A DNA stretch of 64,000 bases, taken from assembly GCF_008801815.1 (NCBI RefSeq), contig NZ_VZOX01000001.1; one strand, given 5' to 3'. Source of the DNA: Edwardsiella anguillarum. Its GTDB lineage: Bacteria > Pseudomonadota > Gammaproteobacteria > Enterobacterales > Enterobacteriaceae. A program made the position numbers and the translations under genes. Numbering within the stretch: position 1 is the first letter of the stretch; every line of letters starts with the position of its first letter. Under the pieces are notes generated by a model. It saw only the letters and a list, made by a program, of their open reading frames with translations, was not told the DNA's origin and searched no databases. Of the stretch, positions 43,399 through 51,399 are shown piece by piece.

Positions 43399-43425
43399 TT
43401 ATCGACCCCCTGCGGCAAAGCTTTA
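43399..43425 (-). promoter_or_regulatory. Sigma-28 promoter of flagellin A
   Basis: Minus strand TAAA, 15 bases, then GTCGATAA; consensus is TAAA-N15-GCCGATAA. One mismatch in the -10 element. Confidence 0.8.
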
Positions 43426-43558
43426 GCGGAGTTTTTGTTTTTTTGTATAATTTATCGGCAGTTAATTCCGATAGGCGACGATATGACCACCGCGCTAAAT
43501 CGCGTCCCTGCCCGCCCCCCCACCTGGCGAGTGATGCGCCAGTCCGCGAGAAAAGAGA

Positions 43559-43588
43559 CAAAAAAACCCGCCGATGGGCGGGTTTTGG
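43559..43588 (-). terminator. Terminator of flagellin gene B
   Basis: AACCCGCC and GGCGGGTT around a 4-base loop, minus-strand T run, 41 bp past the stop of flagellin B. Confidence 0.85.
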
Positions 43589-43628
43589 AGTGCGCGGCAA
43601 CGTGGGCCACGCACGCTGCAATGCGCGA

Positions 43629-44879
43629 TTAACGCAGCAGGGACAGAACGTTCTGGGTAGACTGGTTAGCCTGAGCCAGTACGGAGGTACCGGCCTGCTG
43701 CAGGATCTGCGCACGGCTCATGTTGGACACTTCGGTCGCGTAGTCAGCGTCCTGAATACGTGAACGGGAAGCGGACAGGTTGTTCACGGTGCTGTTCAGG
43801 TTGTTGATTACGGAATCGAAACGGTTCTGTACCGCACCCAGGCCGCTGCGCAGGTCATCAACCTGAGACAGGGCTTTATCCAGGGTTGCCAGCGGATCGG
43901 CAGTCTTGGCAGTGGTAGACAGGGCAGAGCCTTTGGTCACGGTGCCGTCTTCGGCAACGCTAGCCTTAAAGTATTTAGCGTCAGCGCCAGTGCCTTCCTG
44001 AATAACATAGGCGGAAGCGCCCTTTTCGGTACCGGTGTATGCACGAACATTAGCGGCTTCCGGACCGGTCGGGGCAACTTCTTTCTTGATAGAGGTTACG
44101 GCTGTAGTACCACCAGCGGTGTACTCTGTAGCATCAATGGCCGTCGCTTTACCGGTAGTGGTATCGATAGTAGTTACTTTAAACAGCTTGCCATCGGCAT
44201 TTTTCGCATACAGATCATCACCCTTCTGCTCATAGCTGGCAATATCTTTACCGCCAGCTTTCAATGCCGGATCGTTGGTGATAGCAACATCAACATTGGT
44301 CTTCACTTTCGCCGGAGCGGCAGCGGCAACCTTAGTCGTGTCAACGCTGTCAGCCACGTTAAACTTATCCAGGCCCAGGCTCTGTGCGTTGATATTTTTC
44401 AGATCGATATCGATGGTTTCACCGTCGTTGGCACCGACCTGAATGGTCAGCTTCTGATCCTTGCTCAGCACCTTCACACCGTTAAAGTCGGTCTGCTGAG
44501 AGATACGGTCGATCTCAGACAGACGCTGGGTGATTTCGTCCTGGATGGACTGCAGGTCGCTGGAGGAGTTGGAGCCGTTCTGTGCCTGAACGCTCAGACG
44601 ACGAATGTTCTGCAGGTTGTCGTTGACTTCGTTCAGCGCGCCTTCGGTGGTCTGCGCCAGGGAGATACCGTCGTTGGCGTTGCGGGATGCCTGGGTCAGG
44701 CCGTTGATGTTGGCGGTGAAGCGGTTGGAGATCGCCTGACCGGCGGCGTCATCCTTGGCGCTGTTGATGCGCAGACCGGAAGACAGACGCTCGATGGCGG
44801 TGCCCAGCGCTGACTGGGATTTATTCAGGTTGTTCTGTGCCATCAGCGACAGGCTGTTGGTATTAATTACTTGTGCCAT
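43629..44879 (-). CDS. fliC: Flagellin, copy B
   Basis: A 416-residue flagellin in tandem with copy A. The start was set at ATG 44879 (MAQVINTN), not at the longer frame from 44918, because AAGGA lies just upstream and the family starts there. Compared with A, the N-terminal 180 residues differ at about two positions (for example LSVQAQ for LTVQAQ) and the C-terminal 129 residues are the same. About 105 central residues (beginning around KVKTNVDVAITNDP) are unrelated to A. The last 368 bp differ from A at one base. It is separated from fliD by a divergent promoter region. Confidence 0.95.
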   Translation of the reverse strand: MAQVINTNSLSLMAQNNLNKSQSALGTAIERLSSGLRINSAKDDAAGQAISNRFTANINGLTQASRNANDGISLAQTTEGALNEVNDNLQNIRRLSVQAQNGSNSSSDLQSIQDEITQRLSEIDRISQQTDFNGVKVLSKDQKLTIQVGANDGETIDIDLKNINAQSLGLDKFNVADSVDTTKVAAAAPAKVKTNVDVAITNDPALKAGGKDIASYEQKGDDLYAKNADGKLFKVTTIDTTTGKATAIDATEYTAGGTTAVTSIKKEVAPTGPEAANVRAYTGTEKGASAYVIQEGTGADAKYFKASVAEDGTVTKGSALSTTAKTADPLATLDKALSQVDDLRSGLGAVQNRFDSVINNLNSTVNNLSASRSRIQDADYATEVSNMSRAQILQQAGTSVLAQANQSTQNVLSLLR

Positions 44880-44973
44880 AGTGTGCTTTCCTTCGAATGT
44901 TGCGCCACTGCGCATCACGGTTAATCGTTCGGGCCTGATTGCCCTACGGCGTCATCAGCCACCGTCCCCTCAG

Positions 44974-45001
44974 GTATCGGCGCTCCCCTTGGCAACCTTT
45001 A
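44974..45001 (-). promoter_or_regulatory. Sigma-28 promoter of flagellin B
   Basis: Minus strand TAAAGGTT, then GCCGATAC at N16 spacing from TAAA (consensus N15). Good match to the sigma-28 consensus with one extra spacer base and a final-base mismatch. Confidence 0.7.
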
Positions 45002-45096
45002 GTAAATTTTTTAATTTTTTTTACCCTCGTGCCAATCGGTGAAAAAGCCCCCATTTTCCTGCTTCTATTGGCCCATCGTTTTTTATTATTTTTCTG

Positions 45097-45123
45097 TAAA
45101 CTTTTGCCCAACAGAGCCGATAA
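45097..45123 (+). promoter_or_regulatory. Sigma-28 promoter of fliDST
   Basis: TAAA, 15 bases, GCCGATAA: a perfect consensus, 39 bp before the fliD ATG. Confidence 0.92.
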
Positions 45124-45161
45124 CGCGTATAGCGCACTCGTCATTAAGAAAGGAAATATTC

Positions 45162-46577
45162 ATGGCAACCATTTCATCACTGGGGATCGGCTCTGGGCTC
45201 GACCTCAACTCCCTGTTGACCAAGCTGACCGGGGTCGAGAAGCAGCGTTTGACCCCCTACACCACTCAACAGAGCAGCTACAAGGCTAAACTGACCGCCT
45301 ATGGCACCCTGAAAGGGGCGCTGGAAAAGTTTGATGATGTCAGTAAGGATCTGGCTAAAACCGATGCCTTTACCATCACCAAGGCCAGCAGTCACGATCA
45401 GTTCAACATCACCACCAGCGCCAGCGCGGTACCGGGTAACTATGCCATCAATGTGACCCAGTTGGCTCAGGCACAGAGCCTGACGGCCAAAACCCACGCC
45501 ACCAGCCAGACCGATCAGCAGGGCAGCGCGGGCGCCAGCGGACGTGAGCTGACCATTACCGTCGGTGAGCCGCCCAAAGAGACCAAGATTTCCCTCAGCG
45601 ACGAGCAGACCTCCCTGACCGGGCTGCGCGACGCCATCAACAAATCCAACGCCGGCGTCAAGGCCAGCGTGATCCAGATCTCCGACAAGGAGTACACCCT
45701 GTCGGTGACCGCCGCCGATACCGGCGCGAAGAGCAATATAAAGATGAACGTCAGCGGCGACAGCAAGCTGGCGGGGATGCTGAACTACGATGGTCATAAA
45801 GACAGCGCCGCCAACGGCATGGCGCAGACCGTAGAAGGGAGAGATGCCAAAATGACACTCAACGGCATCGATATCACCCGCAGCAGCAATAAGATCACCG
45901 ATGCGCCGCAGGGCGTGACCCTGGAGCTGAAAGCGGTCACCAAAGATACCCAAAACTTGGTGATCAGCAGCGATAGCGAAGGCGTCAGCAAAAAGATCCA
46001 CGACTGGGTCGACAGCTACAACTCGCTGATCGATACCTTTGCCTCCCTGACCAAATTTACCCCGGTCAAGAAGGGAGAAGCCGAAAACTTCACCAATGGC
46101 CCGCTGCTCGGCGACAATACCCTGCGCGCCATTCAGTCCGGCGTCAAAGGGGTCATGAGCTCGGCGCAGGACAACCCCAACCTCAAAGGATTGGGCAACC
46201 TGGGCATCAGCACCGACCCGCAGACCGGCAAGCTGAACATCGACGACAGCAAGCTGAAGAAAGCCATTGATGAGTACCCGGGGCAGGTGCAGAACTTCTT
46301 TGTCGGCAACGGCAAGGACACCGGCATGGCCAACATGGTGCACAGCGAAATCCAGAGCTATATCAAAAACGACGGCGTCATCGACTCCACCACCAAGAGC
46401 ATCAATAACAGCCTGCAGCACCTGAGCGACCGCATCGATAGCGTCAACCAGAGCATCGATGAAACCATCAACCGCTACAAGGCGCAGTTTGTCCAGCTCG
46501 ACAAGATGATGGCCAAGTTAAACGGCACCAGCTCTTACCTGACCCAACAGTTTAACGCCATGAGTAATAGTAAGTAA
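45162..46577 (+). CDS. fliD: Flagellar cap protein FliD
   Basis: FliD (471 residues, E. coli 468) caps the filament and folds incoming flagellin. It begins MATISSLGIGSGLDLN, the typical N-terminus; both ends are coiled-coil prone. The start is ATG 45162 with AGGAA; an upstream frame would add 41 residues of leader. A perfect sigma-28 promoter lies upstream. fliS follows after 14 bp and fliT after fliS by 4 bp, so fliDST is one operon divergent from flagellin B. Confidence 0.97.
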   Translation: MATISSLGIGSGLDLNSLLTKLTGVEKQRLTPYTTQQSSYKAKLTAYGTLKGALEKFDDVSKDLAKTDAFTITKASSHDQFNITTSASAVPGNYAINVTQLAQAQSLTAKTHATSQTDQQGSAGASGRELTITVGEPPKETKISLSDEQTSLTGLRDAINKSNAGVKASVIQISDKEYTLSVTAADTGAKSNIKMNVSGDSKLAGMLNYDGHKDSAANGMAQTVEGRDAKMTLNGIDITRSSNKITDAPQGVTLELKAVTKDTQNLVISSDSEGVSKKIHDWVDSYNSLIDTFASLTKFTPVKKGEAENFTNGPLLGDNTLRAIQSGVKGVMSSAQDNPNLKGLGNLGISTDPQTGKLNIDDSKLKKAIDEYPGQVQNFFVGNGKDTGMANMVHSEIQSYIKNDGVIDSTTKSINNSLQHLSDRIDSVNQSIDETINRYKAQFVQLDKMMAKLNGTSSYLTQQFNAMSNSK

Positions 46578-46591
46578 GGGTAACCGCCACT

Positions 46592-46999
46592 ATGTATAAC
46601 GCAATGGGCACGCAGGCCTATGCCAAAGTCGGACTGGAGAGCGGCGCGATGAGTGCCAGTCCGCATCAACTGATTGTCATGCTGTTTGACGGGGCGCATA
46701 GCGCCCTGGTTCGCGCGGCGCTGCATATCGATGCGGGACAAATCCCGCTGAAGGGGCAGGCTCTCAGCAAGGCCATCAACATTATCGACAACGGCCTCAA
46801 GGCCGGACTGGATCTGGACAAAGGCGGCGAGGTAGCGCAAAACCTTAGTGCGCTGTATGACTATATGGTGCAACGCCTGCTGCAGGCTAACCTGCATAAC
46901 GACGCCGACGCCGTACGTCACGTCACGGAATTACTCGACAATATTGCAGATGCCTGGCGCCAGATAGGTCCACATTCTGCAACCACCCAGCAGGGGTAA
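46592..46999 (+). CDS. fliS: Flagellin export chaperone FliS
   Basis: FliS (135 residues, E. coli 136) binds the C-terminus of flagellin and prevents early polymerisation. The MYNAMGTQAYAKV start and the four-helix core ASPHQLIVMLFDGA are family marks. It lies 14 bp after fliD. With two flagellins present, one chaperone probably serves both because their C-terminal regions are identical. Confidence 0.96.
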   Translation: MYNAMGTQAYAKVGLESGAMSASPHQLIVMLFDGAHSALVRAALHIDAGQIPLKGQALSKAINIIDNGLKAGLDLDKGGEVAQNLSALYDYMVQRLLQANLHNDADAVRHVTELLDNIADAWRQIGPHSATTQQG

Positions 47000-47003
47000 C
47001 AAT

Positions 47004-47366
47004 ATGTATGGACTACCGCCGCTACTCCAGGCCTACCACCAGGTTCTGGCCATAAGCGAGCGCATGCGCGATTTGGCACAGCGCGACGAGTGGGAGGCGC
47101 TGGTTGCGCTGGAAATGGAGTACCTGACGGCGGTGTCAAGCACAGCCAAACTGATGTCCCAGGCCAATCCTACGCCAACGCAGCAGGATGATCTGCGCCA
47201 GACGCTTAAACAGATTCTGCTCAACGAAACCCACGTCAAACAGCGGCTCCAAGCACGAATGGATGAGCTACGCCAGCTGATCGGCAACGGCAGCCGTCAG
47301 CAGGCGTTAAGCCATGCCTATGGGCAGTTCACCGGCGAGATCCTGCTGCCCGGCGAGCACCTATAA
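47004..47366 (+). CDS. fliT: Flagellar export chaperone FliT
   Basis: FliT (120 residues, E. coli 121) is the chaperone of FliD and, in Salmonella, binds FlhDC as an anti-activator. The protein is nearly all helical: RMRDLAQRDEWEALVALE is the recognisable segment. It starts 4 bp after fliS. It closes the fliDST operon; accessory DNA follows. Confidence 0.93.
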   Translation: MYGLPPLLQAYHQVLAISERMRDLAQRDEWEALVALEMEYLTAVSSTAKLMSQANPTPTQQDDLRQTLKQILLNETHVKQRLQARMDELRQLIGNGSRQQALSHAYGQFTGEILLPGEHL

Positions 47367-47506
47367 TCATACGCTGAACATCACTGCCTCTGGCTGACCT
47401 TCCTTATATTTGCCCGCTGGCGTCCCACATTGTCATGGTATTCGACCACGACAATAGGTGGTGCGCCGGGCGTCACTCCCCTTCCCGCCTCTTTTCCTCC
47501 GGCCAT

Positions 47507-47532
47507 AAAAAAACCCGCGCCAAAAGCGCGGG
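47507..47532 (-). terminator. Terminator of the small lipoprotein gene
   Basis: CCCGCGC and GCGCGGG around CAAAA, with a T run on the minus strand. It also faces the end of fliT. Confidence 0.8.
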
Positions 47533-47673
47533 GAGTGAAAGCAAAAATAAAGCAGACTGTTAAAAACAATGTGAGCGAGTAGCCGTGAGCAATCGGTATC
47601 AGCCATCGCTATATATATAACTATACAACGTTTAACTCCCGATCGCCAGCGTTGACGCATACAGAACGTCTGA

Positions 47674-47970
47674 TTACTTTTGCGTCGTTTCCGGCGCTCG
47701 CACCGGCTGATAAACACACAGGAAGGCCGCCCGCGTCAGCCCCGTCGCGCTCGGCTTCAGCGTGCCGACCTCATGGGCACGATCGAAACCGTAGCGGCGA
47801 CAGTAGGCCAATGCATCGGCCTGCATCGCGGCCCGATCGACCACCTCGGGATCGAAGCGGTATACCAGCGAATGCGATACCGGATCCTCTTCACTGCGGA
47901 CAAAATGCCCCGGCGTGCTGCTGCAGGCACTCACGGCGAGCAGCGGCACGAATAGGCCGAGCCAACGCAT
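47674..47970 (-). CDS. Small lipoprotein, possibly YecR-like
   Basis: A 98-residue protein with a signal peptide and lipobox (LLAVSAC, Cys17) beginning at ATG 47970 (AAGGAG before it). After the cysteine comes a compact domain with DALAYCRRYGFDRAHEVG and a late CVYQP cysteine. E. coli YecR, a flagellum-linked lipoprotein, shows a similar alanine-rich ARCQRWGY-type motif; the match is weak. The place beside fliDST suits such a role. It has its own terminator and a candidate promoter at 48114-48143. Confidence 0.7.
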   Translation of the reverse strand: MRWLGLFVPLLAVSACSSTPGHFVRSEEDPVSHSLVYRFDPEVVDRAAMQADALAYCRRYGFDRAHEVGTLKPSATGLTRAAFLCVYQPVRAPETTQK

Positions 47971-48113
47971 AATACTCTCCTTACGGGATATATCGGATCG
48001 CGCGGCGGCATAGCTCCCCACCGCGCTCGTAGGACTGGAGGGTGCGGCAACGGCGCCGCGCTCGATAGCCACTCGACGCACATGGCGACACACTGCGCCG
48101 TCTTGCCGACATC

Positions 48114-48143
48114 AGTGTAACGCAGGAATTATTGGAAAGTGAA
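48114..48143 (-). promoter_or_regulatory. Candidate sigma-70 promoter of the lipoprotein gene
   Basis: Minus strand TTCACT, 18 bases, TACACT. No sigma-28 element was found nearby. Confidence 0.35.
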
Positions 48144-48333
48144 CCACCGGCGTTACGCCAACAAGCCGCCCCTAAGGGTTATATCCCCAAAGGCGGTCAT
48201 CTCCCATGGCATGACCGCCACACATTGATAGGCCGTTAGCCATTAACCCGAAATGCTTTGTACAAGGTGAACAGCAACAACCGGCGGCGGGATACTTACC
48301 CCAAATCAGATTTATTCAACAACACCGCCCCGC

Positions 48334-49602
48334 TCATAAGCGTCCTGCCATATAACGGCCTAAGGTTAATAACGTTAACGTCGGAGGCATCCCCCAAGGC
48401 TCTGGAATGACGGAGGCATCGCAGACATACAGCCCTGATATGCGGGTCTGTAAATCTGTATCTAAATGGGTCCCCAAGGCGACCGTTCCACCGGGATGTG
48501 CGGCAAACGGCCGGGTACGGAACAACGTCTTCACTCCGGCCGCTCTGAGGATAGACTCGGCTTGCTGGCATCCACTATTTAACCTGACGACATCATCATC
48601 GGTCATAATTTTCTCCGGGAGTCCTTTCGCATTGATGCATCCCGACATATTGTCTCTTGATTTCACCATGATAGATAATGTTTTCGCTGGATTCGCCATC
48701 TTGCCGACCAGCGAGGAGAAAAGGTGCTGCAGCGCTGACGGCAATGCCAAGTCAGACAGGGTATAGCCAGCTTCGTGATTATAATAGCCATAAACCATGG
48801 CGATTTCTTTTTTACTGACCACCGCCGTATTCGCTACCCCCATCACCGCAATCACCGGATCGATAAACAATCTATCACCGACCTCGTTTAATCCCGAGTT
48901 ACGTAAAATAACAGGCGTACCGATACCGCCTGCCGCGACGATTATTTTGGGAGCATAAGCGAATGACTCAACGCCAGAGCGCCTAAAGGCTACGCCATAT
49001 GCCTGATTGTTTTTATGAAGAATATGAGACACACACGCATTGGCTGTTAATCGCGCCCCCCGCTCACATGCCTGATCCACCCACAGTCCAGGATGCCATT
49101 TAGCGTGATACGGGCATCCATATGTACAGAGATCACATCCACGCCGGCATGATGACTGAAAGATCATCTTATCTAATGGCTCAAAGGGTATCCCCAGCGC
49201 GGAGGCCGCATCATAAATTAAACGAGCCCTCGCTCCGACTAAGTCAGAGGAGAGTTTAGCGATAGGCAACTCACGCTGAATGGAAGATAGGGCTGAGCTG
49301 AGATCAATGCGATGACGCTGAAAAAGATCTAATGGCGGCGCCTTTGCCGTAGCATAATTGATAAAACCGCTGCCGCCCAAAGTCAGAGCTCGCAGGATAA
49401 CCAACCAATCATGGGTCAAAAACACATGTTTGTTCGGAATCGCGGCCTTAGCAATGAAGCTGAGTAACGAACCGCTGGATTTATTGACCCCGCCGCGTTC
49501 TAACACCAGTACCTTCATTCCTCTCCGGCTAAGCTCAAGAGAAGCCGATGCCCCCCCCGGTCCTGAACCAATAACAATGGCATCAAAATATTCTTTTTCC
49601 AT
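48334..49602 (-). CDS. GMC-family FAD oxidoreductase
   Basis: A 422-residue flavoprotein. The FAD Rossmann motif GSGPGGASASLELSRRG (about residues 12-28) and ERGG lie at the start, and the C-terminal GMC block has AHPGGTVALGTH and DASVIPEPWGMPPTLTLLTLG. In the usual HxxGT and NPT pair the asparagine position is proline (PPTLT), as in some GMC subgroups. A cysteine cluster SCRRGCDLCTYGCPYHAKW (about 150-168) is unusual and might bind metal or form disulfides. Electron acceptor and substrate are unknown. It is visibly less G+C rich than the flagellar genes around it, suggesting recent acquisition. Neighbours do not suggest a pathway. Confidence 0.82.
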   Translation of the reverse strand: MEKEYFDAIVIGSGPGGASASLELSRRGMKVLVLERGGVNKSSGSLLSFIAKAAIPNKHVFLTHDWLVILRALTLGGSGFINYATAKAPPLDLFQRHRIDLSSALSSIQRELPIAKLSSDLVGARARLIYDAASALGIPFEPLDKMIFQSSCRRGCDLCTYGCPYHAKWHPGLWVDQACERGARLTANACVSHILHKNNQAYGVAFRRSGVESFAYAPKIIVAAGGIGTPVILRNSGLNEVGDRLFIDPVIAVMGVANTAVVSKKEIAMVYGYYNHEAGYTLSDLALPSALQHLFSSLVGKMANPAKTLSIMVKSRDNMSGCINAKGLPEKIMTDDDVVRLNSGCQQAESILRAAGVKTLFRTRPFAAHPGGTVALGTHLDTDLQTRISGLYVCDASVIPEPWGMPPTLTLLTLGRYMAGRL

Positions 49603-49897
49603 GTAACTGAACCATGCGTAATTAACTCACTTGGACGATAAAATAACCTAACTAACGTTATCAGCGCCAGGGATATTAATCCTTGGATGTCGGTATATAG
49701 AGAGATTAATGGTATATAATCCCTTATCCTTTATAATTTAGGACATTTCCCTCTACCTGCGAGCTGAATGGCGCCTTGTCGCGATGTCAGGACGCGGTTA
49801 ATGCTGGGGCAGCGCCCCTAACGGAAATGGCGGCACTCGCTGAATGGGAAAATACCGAGCTGTGCGGATACGCGCTGCTACAATAGCCCCGCCCGGC
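49603..49897. other. AT-rich intergenic DNA before the GMC gene
   Basis: About 295 bp, presumably with the promoter of the GMC oxidoreductase gene. No other signal was recognised. Confidence 0.5.
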
Positions 49898-50253
49898 CTA
49901 CACCGCCGCAGGAACAGGCCATTCAATAGGGGGGAGGTAGACATATCTACCGCTTTCACGGCCTTGATATACTCTATTCCGGCGCTAAGCTTCGCCTTAT
50001 CAACATCACTGATGGCGCCCAACGCAGGCTCACTCCGCCAGCCGGCGGTTACAGCATTAGATTCATCTAACAACGATTGCCTGTCTGCGTTGGCCTGTAT
50101 AACGGGATCGTCGTGCGTTAGCGGTGAATTCCCCATTGCCATTGCCTCACGCTACATGATTGGCGTCAGTCCCTCGCTTATATACTGATCCCGGCGGCCA
50201 TCGAATACATCGGCATATACTGCATCATGCACATCTTTAAAATACTTTATCAT
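49898..50253 (-). pseudogene. Phage tail-fibre assembly protein, broken
   Basis: The minus strand from ATG 50253 reads MIKYFKDVHDAVYADVFDG and continues to GLTPIM, then an in-frame TAG, then REAMAMGN and the core NADRQSLLDESNAVTAGWR, AKLSAGIEYIKAVKAVDMSTS. A one-base loss in a C run (seven to six C near 49930) then shifts the frame; the next frame gives PPIEWPVPAAV and a stop. The IEWP ending and the spacing are typical of Tfa proteins that help assemble phage tail fibres. Two independent lesions show decay, although the C-run change could be a sequencing or phase-variation event. Confidence 0.75.
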
Positions 50254-50570
50254 CACCGCTCGCCGGCCAATTCATTGAACCGGTGACCCCGTCTGTCTTG
50301 GTTACTGAATAAATTGCTCTGGGTGCGCCGATGAATAGATAAGGGTGAGCCAGAATGGAACGACGGGTTAACGCTAACAGCCTTGCGACAATAGCGCCAT
50401 TTATCCTTGCCTCTGCTGATCCCCGGCGGCGCGGTGAATGGAATGGTCGCCCCCTTCCCGTGTGCCAGCGCGAGATGACAAATCGCCACTAATTGAATGG
50501 AGCGGCCACTATATTAAGTATAATGGCCTGGCGGGACAGAATGATACTGTAACGTCAACTCACCCACGTA
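50254..50570. other. Unassigned accessory DNA, possibly tail-fibre gene end
   Basis: Tail-fibre genes normally end just before tfa. A 78-codon minus frame (50256-50489) includes THGKGATIPF-type sequence but no family could be assigned. Several frames carry stops, so it is likely decayed phage DNA. Confidence 0.35.
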
Positions 50571-50589
50571 GGGAAACCGCGGGGTGAGA

Positions 50590-50790
50590 GCCGCGGCCGC
50601 ACTGGCGCCCCATACCTGCGCACGGCTCGTTACACGCCGGAGTCCCCCCTACGTTTATCGCCAACAGACTCGGTCATGCCGATACGCAGAGGGGGTATCA
50701 GGTTGATGTGCCAGATAAAACCTGCGAGCAGCTGGCCACCCTTAATAAGAGCCTGATTACGGATGCCCCACTGATATCCCACGCATCGTG
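50590..50790 (+). pseudogene. Probable tyrosine-integrase C-terminal remnant
   Basis: One plus frame reads LHAGVPPTFIANRLGHADTQ and ends NKSLITDAPLISHAS, resembling the C-terminal box of phage integrases (the AGVPPxxIxxxLGHAxxxxT region before the tyrosine). The preceding HTCAR-type sequence, where the RHT motif would be, is in another frame. The catalytic tyrosine is not clearly present. It marks a past integration event between fliT and fliE. The attribution is tentative. Confidence 0.4.
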
Positions 50791-50832
50791 AACAAGAGAA
50801 CAATTTAATTATTTATCAAATAATTAAATTTT

Positions 50833-51147
50833 CTACACCTGCATGTTCATAATGTCTTGATAGGCGGCGACCAGGCGGTTGCGCACCTGAATCCCCATCT
50901 GCAGCGACACGCTGGATTTCTGCATATCCAGCATCACGTCGTTCAGCGCCACGCCGGGAACCCCCATCTCAAACTGCTGGGCCTGCAAGCGAGCATGGTT
51001 CTGATTGTCGCTGATACGGTCGATCGCCGACTTCAGCTCGGAAGAAAACGTCCCCTGCGCCACCCCATCCTGCGGGGTGCGGTTGGCGGCGGAAAGCGCG
51101 GTGGCCTGAAGCTGCTGTAAAACGTTCTCGATGCCGGTGACTGCCAC
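50833..51147 (-). CDS. fliE: Flagellar MS-ring/rod adapter FliE
   Basis: FliE (104 residues, exactly the E. coli length) joins the MS ring to the rod. It ends with the LQMGIQVRNRLVAAYQDIMNMQV block used for export and docking. It is divergent from fliF with a 252-bp gap that must hold both promoters, the E. coli arrangement. Upstream of its end lies the phage-derived insertion. Confidence 0.95.
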   Translation of the reverse strand: MAVTGIENVLQQLQATALSAANRTPQDGVAQGTFSSELKSAIDRISDNQNHARLQAQQFEMGVPGVALNDVMLDMQKSSVSLQMGIQVRNRLVAAYQDIMNMQV

Positions 51148-51399
51148 GAAAGGCTCCTTAATGATTGAACACTACCAATTGCATGACAACCTACCATAAG
51201 GCGTGAAACCCAAAGCGGGTAAATAACGCTAAAAATGTCCCTTTCTCCCGCCATCGATTTTGCCGCGTGCGCCAATAATAAAGTGCCTGCTTTTGCAGGT
51301 TTTCCGCGATTCGCATTGCCGCGTCAGGGAGTCTGATTTGTTACACATCCATTCATACCGGCCTCAAGTCCGGACGCAACTGAACAATAAGGTAAGCCC

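Noticed and set aside
43441..43455. Second GCCGATAA-like box upstream of flagellin A
   Set aside because: No TAAA at the required 15-base spacing.
43381..43632. 83-codon plus-strand frame between the flagellins
   Set aside because: Crosses the flagellin B terminator and the flagellin A promoter.
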